64,000 nucleotides of DNA from Pictodentalium vernedei (GCA_031216915.1 CM062292.1:202761262-202825261), one strand, 5' to 3'. Positions 1 to 13,012 are shown, numbered from the stretch's first letter. Made by a program: numbers and translations. Notes: generated by a model not told the origin, from the letters alone.

Positions 1-1754
1 GCACCCAAGGAGATATTGACAGGAGTTAATCTACAGAGCGTTGCATCTGAGGCAGCGAGCTTTGGTACGGCAGGCATCGCCTGTGGGCATGTAGGTGTTG
101 GGCGTAAAGATGAGTGGGGTCCTTGGTGGAGGACGCGCCCAAGGAATAGGCCCCGGTGGAGGGGACAGAGGGGCTCTCTACTCTCTAGGGAATAGTAAGG
201 GTCCCACTGTAAATGGGACTATTTAAAGTTGGTGCCTAATAGGGCAGGTAACCCGCTGACTGCCATGAGCGGGGTGGGACACCCTATCCAAGAATGGGGC
301 GAGTCAGTGAGATGACAGGAGTTAGGGCAAGGGGCCCATCGGCTGGCTTGGGTCATGGTGGATACCCCTTGTTTTACCCAAGTGTTGCGTGAACGTACAT
401 AGATTTAGGTGTGTGTGTGTGATAGAGTAGTATTATATTTTGCGATGTTGAGAGAGAGGGTGAGTGTATAGGGGACCTGTTGGAAGGACGTGCACCAACG
501 GTCCACCTCCTATTGTGCGCCTGTTGTAGAGTGCGCACGAAGGTGATGTGAAATGTGGATAGACTTATACGTTCCAATGGAGAGCAGAGTCAAAGTATTG
601 AAAGTTATTTGTGGTGCGCGTCAGGGTGCGCATGCGTGTGACTTTGCGTGTGGAGATTAGGAGTATATTGGTGTAACAGTAGAGCGAGAGTGTGAGTTAG
701 CTCTAAGAGAGAAGTGTGAGAGTTAATGCACGTGAATGCTATCCCCTTGATGTTTTTGGAACAAACTGAGAATATGTTCCTTGGTAGGGAGTTGTCAACG
801 TGATAGCTAAAAGTTGCGATTTTCCTGGTTAAAAGTGTAAATATTTTCGATAATCTTTCTGTATGGGTTAAACATAAGACGTAAAGTTTGGTATATGGCG
901 GACCCCGAAAACAGATCAGCAATAATTCAAATTCTGCTAATTAAGCATGAAAGTTTAATGTCCATTATGGCGCACCTATTGAACGCCACATGAGCTATCC
1001 GATAACTGATCAAAGCAGTTCTCTCCCATAATTGTTATCTACGTAATTATGACCACTTAATAGGTGGTTATTGTAGAAAACAGTACATCCCATATGTTCT
1101 GGACACACACCCATATTATGCAGCTAGCCTGTCTGCGAAATGTCAAAAGATACCAAAGTGCTAGTCTTTCAAAGGAACTTTAAAGCGAGTTTTAAATTAA
1201 GATAGATTCAAGCGGCCAAGTTCAAGGGAAGCGATTAACTGAGAATAAATGTTCTGGATATCTAAATAAAAATCGGGGGATTTCTCGAAAAATTCATTCC
1301 AGCCAGTTCCAGTCGGAAAGTGTGTGAGGCTGTGGGTCGTTGCGAGTAGATGGGGAGGTCCCATGCTATAGGTTAGAGGAGGTGCCGCATCAATGCGAAA
1401 GTATAGGCACGTTGTTATGTAGGGGAGCCACAGAGCTCATATTTAGAATAGGAGCAATAGCGGGCCAAGCCGGTGGCCATATATGAGAATATGATCAGGA
1501 ACACGAAGTACGAGCTCAGGGAGCTAATTTGCATGGTCGGAGAGGAAATACTGTTTCAGAAGCAAGACATACATAGGCAGAGTAGGCTTTGCCTGTATGA
1601 ACATTATTCTGAGACAAACGTAAGGGGGAGTTTAACCCCCATTGGTGGCGACTGCTTGTGTGAAAAGCGTCAAGTAAAGTGACAATAAGCTAATGGCCGT
1701 GCAACGGCAGTAGTAGAGTGACATTCCGTCACCTGCTAGAGCAGAGGCGTCTGT
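1..1754. other. Unassigned stretch, no gene supported
   Basis: I see no gene here. A 69-codon open frame on the plus strand at 1473-1682 has no recognisable motif or splice context. The first 400 bases are richer in G and C than what follows and could be the edge of a repeat, but no second copy lies in the window. Confidence 0.4.
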
Positions 1755-1767
1755 AACAACCACTTTG

Positions 1768-2215
1768 TAAAAGTTGCAAAATGTAATAATTTTTACAAAA
1801 TGCAACTACTTGGACGGGAAAAACGTTGCAATATGTAATAATTATTACAAAATGCAACTACTTGGACGGGAAAAACGTTGAAAAATGTAATAAACTTTTT
1901 TTTTCGAAGGGACACTTTTTTTCGAAGGGTAAATCAAAAACCAATTCATTTTGTTATTAAAATAAATTTGTGTCTCTATGATTCTACGACTGTCTTCGGG
2001 TATGTTATACGCATTTCTACGTGTATTTGAACGAGTTTCGTACATGTTCGAAATTTTATTACAAAGTGCAACTACTTGGACTGGAAAAAGGTTGCAAAAT
2101 GTAATAATTATTACAAAATGCAACTACATGGACTGGAAAAACGTTGCAAAATGTAATAAATGTTACAAACTGCAATTACATCGACTGGAAAACATTGCAG
2201 TATGTAATAAAATAT
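1768..2215. repeat. Degenerate tandem repeat, unit about 52 bp
   Basis: Two blocks (about 1768-1890 and 2058-2215) are built from a unit of about 52 bp containing TGCAACTACTTGGAC and GTTGCAAAATGTAATAA. About five unit copies are visible, separated by roughly 170 bp of unrelated AT-rich sequence. Within a unit the two ends are nearly inverted copies (TTACAAAATGCAAC against GTTGCAAAATGTAA). The 92- and 100-codon frames here are by-products of the repeat. Confidence 0.75.
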
Positions 2216-2587
2216 TTTCAAGCAGAGCAATCAAACGAATTCATTGTATTATTAAATTATTAATAGCAAATTGTATCTGAATGTCTCAACCAAATGCTGT
2301 CAATGTGTGTTGTGTGCAAAGATGACCACTGGTGACCAGTATAGTAGCGATGACAGGAAATGGCTAGTGATCGTCTATGGCGATCTCTAGTGATTGTTGG
2401 GAGCGAGACGTGATAGAGGACTTATTTTTTTCCAACGTGTGATTTACTGGGATTTCCCGATTTGATTATAAACGATAACTTCACAAGTGAATTATGCAAT
2501 CAACAATTGTGTTATGTATCCGTGCGCGCAAACGAAGACGCTTTGTCGTGGGTGTAATGGGGACTTCATTGTTTTTTGTTTTTTTAA

Positions 2588-2830
2588 CACTTTACTTAAC
2601 ATGAAAAGCAGACGACACTTGCAAACAAGCTTCTTGAATTGCTATTAGTTTCATTTTTTGTCTAAAAAACATAGGTTATGGCCCCTCATAGGAACGAGCT
2701 GGAAGAGCTAGTTCTAATGAGGGGTCAAAACCTTATGTTTTAGAGTCAAAAAATGAAAAAATAATGACAATTCATTGACGATTTTTGAGAATAGGGCTGA
2801 CCGGTTCTGGCCGTTACGTTAGGTAGCAGT
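2588..2830 (+). mobile_element. piggyBac-like MITE, family A
   Basis: The element is flanked by TTAA at 2584-2587 and 2831-2834. It has the family A layout: an arm with AGCAGACGACACTTGCAAA, a central inverted repeat built on ATAGGTTATGGCCCCTCAT and its complement, and an arm with GACCGGTTCTGGCCGTTACG. The terminal CCCTTTACC/GGTAAAGGG is decayed here. It is non-coding. The TTAA target and CCC-type ends point to piggyBac. Confidence 0.75.
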
Positions 2831-2866
2831 TTAAATAATATAATTATCGTTAATAATGAAAAGTAA

Positions 2867-3035
2867 TAAACAGAGTAATCGCTTTGACTGGACTGGTTAA
2901 GTGAAATAATTCATTCGAGGCGAGGGACTATATTGTAAAACACCCGTGCGCATTCGCGCACTCGTGTTTGTACAACGTCCCTCACCTCTCATGAATTATT
3001 TCACGTAACCAGTCCAGTCAAACGGTTACTCTTTA
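2867..3035. mobile_element. Hairpin MITE with AAACAGAGTAATC ends
   Basis: This is a long inverted repeat. The left arm runs from AACAGAGTAATCGCTTTGAC through GGACTGGTTAAGTGAAATAA, and the right arm is its complement ending GGTTACTCTTTATT. The centre holds GTGCGCATTCGCGCAC. A related element, split by a SINE, lies at 43498-44050. It is non-coding. Confidence 0.7.
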
Positions 3036-3354
3036 TTTCATCGTCGAATGTATACCTCGATGGTGTAATTTGAATATTAGTCAGTCGGGATTATAGTTGG
3101 AAAGTTGATCATTCGTGCCTCACTTGTAAATTGTAAATCTGCAGTTACACGCATCTGTGCATTATTGACTGGTAAAAATCGGGTGTTATATATGAGGAAC
3201 TGTAGTCAAGACTTGGATTCACTCCAAACCCATGACTCTTTCGCTTCCTGACCATAGCTTATGATCCCTCTCTGGAATGAGTTGGACGAGTTTGTGCCAA
3301 CGAGGCCTCAGAAGCCATGTTTAGCAGACAAAAAACTGGAAAGAGTAACACAAT

Positions 3355-5760
3355 TTAAAAGGCGATTTTCAGCTCAACTTTGGCGAAGCCAAATTTAAGC
3401 TTTTGACATGGCCCGTCGTCCGTCTGTCCGTACGTCAACAATTGGATACGGCTCGGGCTAGAGGCCGTATTTATGAACCGATCTTTACGAAACTTCTTGG
3501 GTGCCTTTGTTATGACTGTGGGACGAGAACGAGTGTTTTGGGGTGCGGTCCGAAATTCAGGATGGCTGCCAGCCGCCATTTTGTACCGACGATGCAGAAA
3601 TCTGTTTTTTGTACAGAACTTCCATATGAAAGCTCTGATTTGAATAATTTTTTGTATGAATGTTTAATACCTTGAGATACATTACATATCATACGGGTTT
3701 TTTTCTCGTGCTTAAATTATGCAAATTAGACTAACTTTGATTTATTTAGTGTTACTTTCAGCACTGTCAGTGCAAATGCCAATACGGCTCGGGCTAGAGG
3801 CCGTATTTATGAACCGATCTTTACGAAACTTCTTGGGTACCTTTGTTATGACCGTGAGACGAGAACGAGTGTTTTTGGATCCGATCCGAAATTCAAGTTG
3901 GCCGCTGGCGGCCATTTTGTACAAACTTAGGTGCAATCAGTTTTTTTGCGCAGAACTTCCATATGAAAGCACTGATTTGAATAATTTTTTGTATGAATGT
4001 TTCGTACCATGGGATACATCACATATAATACGGGTTTTTTTTCTCGTACGTAAATTATGCAAATTAGACTAACTTTGATGTATTTAGTGTTACTTTCAGC
4101 ACTGTAAGTGCAAATGCCAATAAGGGTCGGGCTAGAGGCCGTATTTATAAACCGATCGTTACGAAACTTCTATCACCGTTGGACGAGAACGAGTGTTTTT
4201 GGGTGCGGTCCGAAATTCAAGATGGCCGATGGCAGCCATTTTGTACAAAATTAGTGCAATCAGATTTTTGCACAGAACTTCCATATGAAAGCGCTGATTT
4301 GAATATTTTTTTTGTGTGAATGTTTAGTACCATGGGATACATCACATATAATACGGGTTTTTTTCTCATGCAGAAATTATGCAAATTAGATGAACTTTGA
4401 TTTTTTCAGTGCTACTTACACACAGTAGGTACACATGTCAATACGGCTCGGGCTAGAGGCTGTATTTATCAACCGATCTTCACGAAACTTCTTGGGTACC
4501 TCTGTTATCACCTTGGGACGAGAACGAGTGTTTCTGAGTGCGGTCCAAAATTCAAGATGGCTGCCAGTGACCATTTTGTACCGAAATTATGTCTAATCAG
4601 TTTTTTGTACACAACTTCTATACGGCTCAGGCTAGAGACGGTATTTATGAACCGATCTTTACGAAACTTCTTGGGTACCTTTGTTATGACTGTGGGACGA
4701 GAACGAGTGTTTTGGGGTGCGGTCCGAAATTCAAGATGGCTGCCAGCCGCCATTTTGTACCGACGATGCAGAAATCTGTTTCTTGTACAGACCTTCCATG
4801 TGAAAGCTCTGATTTGAATAATTTTTTGTATGAATGTTTAGTACCCTGAGATACATTACATATCATACGGTTTTTTTTCTCGTGCTTAAATTATGCAAAT
4901 TAGACTAACTTTGATTTATTTAGTGTTACTTTCAGCACTGTCAGTGCAAATGCCAATACGGCTCGGGCTAGAGGCCGTATTTATGAACCGATCTTTACGA
5001 AACTTCTTGGGTACCTTTGTTATGACCGTGAGACGAGAACGAGTGTTTTTGGATCCGATCCGAAATTCAAGTTGGCCGCTGGCGGCCATTTTGTACAAAC
5101 TTAGGTGCAATCAGGCTAGAGGTGGTATTTATGAACCGATCTTTACGAAACTTCTTGGGTACCTTTGTTATCACCGTGGGATGAGAACGAGTGTTTTTGG
5201 GTCTGGTCCGAAATTCAAGATGGCCACCAGCAGCCATTTTGTACCAAAATTAGTGCAATCAGTCTTTTGTACAGAACTTCTGTATGAAAGTTCTGATTTG
5301 AATAAATTTTTGTATGAATGTTTAGTAACATGGAATACATCACATACAGTACGGGTTTTTTTCTCGTGCAGAAAATATGCAGATTAGATGAATTTTGATT
5401 TATTTAGTGCTACTTATACACTGTAAGTGCACATGTCAATACGGCTTGGGCTAGAGGCTGTATTTATCAACCGATCTTCACGAAACTTGTTGGGTACCTT
5501 TGTTATCACCTTGGGACAAGAACGAGTGAGTGTTTCTGAGTGCGGTGCAAAATTCAAGATGGCTGCCAGTGGCCATTTTGTACCGAAATTAGGTTCAATC
5601 AGTTTTTTGTTACAACTTCTATACAGCTCGTATTTATGAACTGATCTTCACGAAACTTCTTGGGTACCTTTGTTTTCACCTTGGGACAGGAATGAGTGTG
5701 TTTTGGGGTGCCTTTGTTATCACTGTGCTATGAGAACAAATATTTTGGGGTTCAGTCAGA
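3355..5760 (+). repeat. Tandem array 1, unit about 335 bp
   Basis: About seven full or partial units follow a hairpin cap at 3369-3402 (CAGCTCAACTTTGGC / GCCAAATTTAAGC) and a GTCCGTCTGTCCGT run. Each unit starts with CGGCTCGGGCTAGAGGC, then GTATTTATGAACCGATC, ACGAGAACGAGTGTTT, AAGATGGCNGCC and GCCATTTTGTAC. Some units are cut short (near 4618 and 5113). A block at about 3640-3945 recurs almost unchanged at about 4814-5118, a shift of 1174 bp, so part of the array was duplicated recently. The open frames of 60-164 codons in this stretch are the repeat read in several frames. Confidence 0.85.
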
Positions 5761-7490
5761 CCCACTCTGGGACTCAAAGATTTCTTTTCTAGTTTAGCAT
5801 CTGACTGTCACACAAAACAAAAGTCACACTTTGTCAGAGACACCTGAGGCCCCGTAAGGCCTGGGCTGACGTGGGGTTATTGAGTCCCGCTGATGAAGTT
5901 GCGGGAAAATTAGACCAACGTGGAGGGTCGGAATCCAAGTGTCGCAAACTCGGCGCAGGGAGCTGAGTGAGACCGACCCCGTGATTCCTTCTCTGCCAAA
6001 TTGGCCTGAAATAGGTTCGATTTCCGTTAGGTGTGATTCCTAATTACTTCAGGCAGCGTAATGGAAAGAATGATTTAAAGTAACAACGATTCTTTTATTT
6101 ACACATAAAAATAAAGCCGTTTCAATATTTCAACAATCAACAATTCGATTCTTTTCACAGAAATTTGGTTGCTACGGTTAAATAATTCTAAACAATCATA
6201 TAGTCATTCTATAGCCCTGTGCTGGCACTATAGTCTACACACTGGAAATGTTACTACCGTGAGCTCGCCATAAGAGCTTCACAAATCTGAAATGTTATTA
6301 CTGTGAGCTCGCCATAAGAGCTTCACCCGCTTAAGCTCAAATGTCAACGTCTGCGCGTAACTCTGGCTGTCGGAGGGTTCGTCCCAGCAATGTCCGTCAT
6401 CTATAAAGCCACCGTACTTCTGATTTGGGTCAGATATTGTCTACTCATACCTTATGTGCCTGTTGAAAGTCCTCCGTGAAAGTCCTATTGAAATATTCAC
6501 CGTTCCTAGTTGAATTCACGATTCACAAATGCCACTTTTTTGTGCTAGGGCGAAATTGTCACTCACACCGATCTCCAGTCGGTATTACGATGATTCGACA
6601 GCAAAACAAACTACTCAGAACGCAATCAGTCTGACGCTTCAAAGGATTAATACGCACAATACAATTAACCTACACCTCTGACTATTGCAGGCTGATACCT
6701 GCTACTCGACAATCTAAACTTTAACGTTTCACCTAGGTTTTCCTTCTCGACGAATTTGGCACTCTAGCCGCCTATCAACCTTAAGCTAAATCAATCGTGG
6801 AATGCCTTGTCTGGCGATTCCAGCCGTTTCAGGGTCCTGTGATCGAAGGTACCCTTATGCCAGGAAACAGAGTCCGCCTGTCCTGGGCTTCACCAACGGG
6901 TGTGTGACCCCAAGTGTGTGTCTAATGCTCTGCTTTTCAAGGTATATATACTTTTTACCCTAAACTGTCAGGTGGACCGACGCTCATCTGTCCACCTGGC
7001 AAAACGGTAGGAGATAACGTATATCGAGGTAGAATCAATACAAGTCATCTCGCGCGTGACTTAACGGTGATTTCACTTGTCTAGAAAACCGATTCGTTCC
7101 TACCATTCATTGCTACCTAACGATCAGGTGACGATACAATAGACATTTCTATCTTTTAGAATCTCGTTTCTCAATTGGCGTGACGATATCCTGCCACCAA
7201 CCGATTACGTCTCGTAAGGCTCGCGACTACTGTATAAATTAAATGAGATTAGACCTTATCTAACATACCGTTTCTCCCCTGGGTCCCTGCGTTGAAGCTG
7301 GATATACACCACGTGTGTTTTTTCCATGTCCAGCTTCACAGAGAAGTGAAATTCACGTAGGATTTTCGCCTTGATGCGGAATATCTTTTGAACTTACACT
7401 ATCTTTATATATGAGGCCCCTTGCCCCTATATTTAGGCTGGCTTTGCCCTGACACACTTTCATTGTGAATTACTATGGCGGGATATTAAC
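5761..7490. other. No gene seen; one short tandem duplication
   Basis: No open frame or motif of note. A unit of about 46 bp containing GTGAGCTCGCCATAAGAGC is doubled at about 6247-6325. The remainder looks single-copy within this window. Confidence 0.4.
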
Positions 7491-7564
7491 AATACCTCAT
7501 AGATAAACGGGTTAGCATGAGTAGCTATGTAGATATCTTTAATATGAGGAAAAATCCTAATCAC

Positions 7565-8340
7565 AGAGCTGGCAAGGCCCTTTCTTTTCCCAAGGCGGAT
7601 AATTTCCCACCGGGCATTTCCCCTTCGGGGATAATTCGGCACCAGACATTTCCCTATCTGGTTGTCGTGGACAATTCCCCACCATGGCTCTGTACTAGTT
7701 AGTACAAAGAAGTTACAGTAGATATTTTTTTCATTAATTCATCCCTTGAGTGCCACAAGGAGCCATCCCCAATGCTAAAGTGCCATGTTGCAATGGAGGG
7801 GCGAATTTTATATCGATAATAAAGGTAACACAACATATGACCGGAGACGGTGTTTGATGTTGTAAAAACAGATTAATTAAAACGATCAGTAGCTCTAGAA
7901 GTGTTCACAGCCGAAGATAATGTTTTTGTGATATGTCTTCATATCTGGAATTCACTTAGAAAATGGCCGCTTGGCAATTAAGTTAGTTGGGGAAACATCT
8001 GGGACCAATACTGTAAAACTTTTACAATTGTATTTTCACGAACTGTATTTTCTGTTTATGGAAATAACTTACAGAAAAGGATCATTAGCGCTTCAAAAGA
8101 CCTAGCAATTAACAGATAGGTAAAATTGCTTCGTCTTTTGAAACGCTAATGATTTATCTCATTGATTATTTATATTCACATGTAGAATATACACTTCTGA
8201 GATATATATTTGTAAAAGTCTCATAGTATTGGCTCCTGGTAGGGAAATGTCCGTTAGGCAATTAGGCAAAGTTGGGAAACGTCCAGTAAGGAATTGCGAA
8301 CTCTGAAAGATAGAGAAATGTCCGGTGAGGAAATGGTTGG
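7565..8340. repeat. Scattered short motif around a MITE
   Basis: Variants of GGGAAATGTCCGGTGGGGAA occur about three times at 8236-8340 and, in reverse, about three times at 7600-7690 (GATAATTTCCCACCGGGCAT and relatives). The hairpin MITE at 7999-8239 sits between the two clusters. Confidence 0.5.
7999..8239. mobile_element. Hairpin MITE with CCAATACTRTAAAACTTTTAC ends
   Basis: Terminal inverted repeats read CTGGGACCAATACTGTAAAA on the left and the complement of CCAGGAGCCAATACTATGAG on the right, with a second inner inverted pair (TCATTAGCGCTTCAAAAGAC and its complement). Two further copies lie at 24003-24243 and 58425-58662. It is non-coding and the superfamily is uncertain because no clear target duplication is visible. 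Confidence 0.75.
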
Positions 8341-8344
8341 ACAC

Positions 8345-9445
8345 ATTTTTATGTTGAACAATTGCGGCCTACTGTTCGAGACGTTTGTATCCGTAACATC
8401 CCATGAAAGTTCAACTGACATTTTTAGGTATTTATCAGAAGGTCGGAAAATATAAAAATGTAAACAAACAAATTAAAAGCGGAGACAAAAAAAGAGAAGA
8501 AATAGTTAGATATTGGTGCAATAGTTAACATCAAATGTATAAAAGACTTACCGCTGTCATCAGTACAGTTGTTTTCTGGAAAGATTTAAGGAGATAATAT
8601 CGAGACAATCAGTGCATTGGCCTTTCTCTCACACTTAGTAGCTATACGGTTTACTAATGATGCGGAAAAATTAAGTATTGTGCCTCTAGTGGTTCTGGAG
8701 CCTGCAGTCAATAGCTTATTTATTTGAACAGATACGCATCACTTAAAATTCCGATTATCTAATAAAATATAAAAATCGAACCCGGATTGTTATTTTGTTG
8801 ACATTATTGTTAATACTCATTGGTACTGATGACAGAAATGAAGTTATTTATGTTTTAACTCCAGGCATTTTTGTTTAATTTTCCAATTACTAATGATGTG
8901 AATTTACATAGCCCAACTACGTTTCCCATTTCACACGTATTTTGTTCTACGTTTTTAAAATTCAGGTGAAAAACTTTCGGTCGAATTACAGTCAAAGAGT
9001 TGAATCAAAGGGGAGGGTCACAAACATCCAAAACGCACCTGAGTCCAGACATACCATGGCTTGACCTGTTGGAAGAAAAGTTGAAAAATTAATCCATCAG
9101 TAATGCTAATTGATTGATTCTCAGGTCTTGACGATTAAGACGGTACTGGAGGTTTTAAAACTTTTAGATAGCGGGAGGGAGTTGGTCAACTACAAATGTA
9201 TACTATAGGCCCACCCAACACCTTTGGAACAGCAGGAAAGGTTTTTTTTTTGTTTTACGCCACGCATTAGTTATAATCGTACATCAGAAATTTAATATCC
9301 ACAGTCTCTCTCTTTTATGTGTGTATGTATGGTCTGGTCAAGATTTGGTCTGTTTCTTCTACTTCATGTGACTTCCAGCTCGAGGGCAAACCGTCGTGGT
9401 GAACGATGGGTGAAGTTAAAGAAACAGACTTAACCGGCAGAAGGT
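8345..9445. other. No gene or repeat recognised
   Basis: AT-rich sequence without a supported open frame, splice pair or second copy in this window. Confidence 0.4.
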
Positions 9446-9449
9446 TTAA

Positions 9450-9585
9450 TTCTTTGCGGATGTGACAACGGTTACTTATTCAAAGTTCCTTATTCGACAT
9501 TCGTTATCAACAGATTTCATCGGTTGATAACGAATGTCGAATAAGGAACTGGGAATAAGCGACGGTTGACACGTCCCCTAATTCT
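9450..9585. repeat. Long hairpin
   Basis: A perfect 28-bp inverted repeat (arms at 9484-9511 and 9523-9550, starting AGTTCCTTATTCGACATTCG) is extended outward by a weaker match containing CAACGGTTACTTATTC. This is probably a small foldback element. No second copy is seen. Confidence 0.65.
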
Positions 9586-9900
9586 TTACTATATGCTTAA
9601 TTTGCTCTCAGCCATCCATCCTATTCGTGAAGCCACCTTTGATACTTCCACGTGTCTTTAGAAGTGTAAAATCGACATGGGGTTTTTACGCTGTTTGTCC
9701 ATCAAAGTATGAACGATCAAATCTGAGACCTAGATACTACTGTCGCCCGAAAAGGTGTAGCGCTGAAGTATTCTCCAACCTACCGGTGTCCTAGAGCGGT
9801 ATATGCGAATCATGTAAAACATTTGAGGGTCCACTGTGCCTGGTAGATGATAGCGGAGCAACGCGTTGGTCATTTCTGTGGAATGTTGTATGATCATTAG

Positions 9901-12900
9901 TAGTAGGAGATGAGGTAACCGGGACCCATTGGGGGAGACCCCGGCGGGAACCCTGGAAATGACGTCATGTCACGTAACCCAGAGGCGCCATATTGTGTTT
10001 TCATGGTAACCCGCGTGAGCGGCCATGTTGTGATCTCATCCCCATAGTGATATGTGGTCCTAGTGCACATGCGTAGCGCGTGTTGTTAAGGTGATACGTG
10101 TTTCCGTCGTCCATTTTGTACACTGGGGGCCGCTATCTTGGTTTCTATGGTAGCATGTGGTTCTATGTTACGCAATGGCATACAACAAGACGGGGGTATG
10201 TTCGGACAGTATGTTCCTTTGTACAAGATTCATAGAATTACAACAAACAACCCGACAATCCCTCCAAATCACCAAAAGGACTTTATGTAGTACGGATCTC
10301 GTAATTTTATCGGCTTGGCTAAGCACGTAGTGCTATAGTACCGAGAGGCCCCGGAGTAAGTTCGATTGAATATGAGTATTTTTCTTGAATGGATTCCCCC
10401 AGAATTCTCGTTTAATTCATAGAATTACCACAAACAATCCGATAATCCTTCTAAATCACCAGAATCCTCTGCTTCTATCTATCTATGCAATAGTTTTCGT
10501 CTCTCCGTCCTTGTTCGTTTGTCCTAGAGTTTACTCAGTAGAGTAGAAGAGCCTATCAGCTGGAACAGCTTTACTTATTGTTACTATATTTAGCTTTTCT
10601 GGACTGTTCCTGTCAGTTCTGACCCTATTCCGAGTACTCTTGATGTGTTCATTTATCCAGATCACCTAACCAGTTCACTTTCCTGGCGCTAACTAACCAT
10701 TCAGATTGATTCATTTCCCGCAATCTTTATGCAGCGTCATCTCCCCTTAATACAACGGAGTCCTATTCGACTCTCATCACCTCTATATCCAATGGCCACG
10801 TCCCATGGATTCCCTTTTTGAGAAAGGTCTCTGGGTATGGAATCCATTTTTAGTGGTATGAGACCATGAGGGTTATGAGAAAATCCCTCAATGAGGTCTA
10901 ATTTACTATCCCCCTTAACCTCATTTCGATTGAGGCTATGAGGGCCATGGGAAAATCCCTCAATGAGGTCTAATTTTCTAACCCTCTTAGCCTCATTTCG
11001 GTATTTGAAGATACCTATGACCTCGTATTGTTTTATTTGAGGATACCTTCTGGAGAATCCTTTTTTTGTCGTATGAGTCCATGAGGGCTATGACTCATAG
11101 CCTATCAGAAAAGCCCTCATTGCGGTCCAATTTACTATCCCTCTTAGCCTCATTTCGTTTGAGGCCGTGAGGGCCATGAAAAATCCCTCAATGGGGTCTA
11201 ATTTACTATCCCTCTTAACCTCATCTCGATATTTAATAGCCATATCCCGTGGCACCCCAATTTCAGCACCCCTTTTTAGTCGTATGAGGCCATGAGGGCT
11301 ATGGGAAAAGCCCTCAATGAGGTCTAATTTACTATCCCTCTTAGCCTCATTTGGTTTGAGGCCATGGGGGCCATGAAAAAATCCCTCAATGAGGTCTAAT
11401 TTACTATCCCTCTTAGCCTCATATCGGTATTTAACAGCCATATTCCGTGGCGCCCCAATTTCAGCACCCCTTTTTGGAAAACGTCTGGCCTTCGGCTTTC
11501 CCTTTTAGTCTTATGAGGCCATGAGGGCTATGAGAAAACCCTCAATGAGGTCTAATTTACCACCCCTCTTAGCCTCATTTCGTTTGAGGCCATGAAAAAA
11601 AATCCACAATGGGGTCTAATTTGGTATCCCTCTTAGTCTCATATAGGTATTTAAGGATACCTATGACCCACCTTCTATACAGCTGCTATATGGCTCCTTT
11701 ACAGGTAATCTTACCAACAGCTTCCATCTTATGGAAGGGATTCTCCAGAAGTTATCCTCGAGAGGTATCCTCAAATAATACAATACCAGGTCATAGGCAT
11801 CCTCAACCTCAAATACCAAAATGAGGCTATGATGGATAGAAAATTAGACATCATTGAAGGATTTTCCCAGGGCCCTCTTGGCCTCAATCAAAATGAGGTT
11901 AAGAGGGATAGTAAATTAGACCTCATTGAGGGATTTTCTCACAGCCCTCATGGCCTCAAAGGACTAAAAAGGGATTCCATAACCAGAGACCTTTCTCAAA
12001 AAGGGACTCCATGAGACGTGGCCATTGGATACAGAGGTGACGAGAATCATATAGAACTTCGCTGTAATCAGGGAAGATAACTCTGCATAAAGATTGCGGG
12101 GGATGAATCAATCTGATTGGTTAGTTAGCGCCAGGGAAGTGAACTGATTGGGTGATCTGGATAAATGAAACACCTAGAGTACTCGGAATAGGGTCAGAAT
12201 TAACACGAACACACCAGAAAATCTAAATATAGTAACAATAAGCAAAGCTGTTCTAGCTGATAAGCTCATCTATTCCTCTGGAGTATATTCCAGGACAAAA
12301 GAACATGGTCGGAGAGATGAAAACTATTGCGTAGATAGTTAGAAGCAGAGGATTCTGGTGATTTGGAGGGATTATCGAGTTGTTTGTGGTAATTCTATGA
12401 ATTAAAAGAGGATTCTGGGGGAACCCGTTCCAGAAAAATACTCCTGTCCAATCTAACTAACCGGGGCCCCTCGGTTCTACAGCACTACGTGCTAAGCCGA
12501 TAAAATGGAGAAACCGTAGTTAATAAAGTCGATTTTGGTGATTTGGAAGGAGTGTCAGGTTGTTTGTGGTAATTCTACAAATCGGGAAATTACTCTTGTA
12601 CAAAGGAACATACCCTCCGAACATACCCCTGTCTTGTTGTAAGCCATATGGTAACATAGCAACCCCTTGCTCTATAGAAACCAAGATGGCGGCCTCCAGT
12701 ATAGAAAATGGACGACGGAAACACGTATCACCCTAACAACACCGCTGCGCATGCGCATTATGACCACATATCACTATGGGGATGACGTCACAAGTTGGCC
12801 GCTCAGGCGGGTTACCATGATAACACAATATGGCGCCACTTGGTCATGTGACTTGACGTCACTTCCGGGGTCCCCCAATGGTCCTTGGTTACCTAATCTC

Positions 12901-12906
12901 CTACTA
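9901..12906. mobile_element. 3.0-kb foldback (inverted-repeat) element
   Basis: The left end TAGTAGGAGATGAGGTAACC is matched by the complement of the right end. The match runs inward for well over 1 kb: the block with ATATGTGGTC, the block with CTTTGTACA, the AACAAACAACCCGACA block, the TTTAGATTTTCTGGTGTG-like block and the CAATCTTTATGCAG block all recur in reverse order on the opposite strand. No transposase-like frame is present. The centre holds a tandem repeat (separate entry). Clear target duplications are not visible, so the superfamily is open. Confidence 0.8.
10850..11970. repeat. Central tandem repeats of the foldback element
   Basis: Units of about 65-70 bp containing CCCTCAATGAGGTCTAATTT and ATCCCTCTTAGCCTCATTT are arranged in larger blocks of about 180 bp that also hold ATTTCAGCACCCCTTTTT. 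The same unit appears inverted at 11840-11960. The 117-codon minus frame (11088-11441) is this repeat in translation. Confidence 0.8.
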
Positions 12907-13012
12907 GCCTTGCCCGCGTCTGAAAAAACTATCCGCCTCACTACCATAAGCGGAACTGGTCCTTTCCTAGAAAAATAAGCTATGATGTAGAAGTCGAAAA
13001 GGGAATTGACAA
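12907..13012. other. Short spacer between foldback element and SINE
   Basis: About 100 bp of unassigned sequence ending in the SINE target copy. Confidence 0.4.

Noticed and set aside
3403-5639. Plus and minus frames up to 164 codons as genes
   Set aside because: They recur with each tandem unit in several frames at once, with no consistent codon pattern.
10850-11970. CRISPR-like regular repeats
   Set aside because: Units are contiguous, diverged tandem repeats without unique spacers, inside a eukaryotic foldback element.
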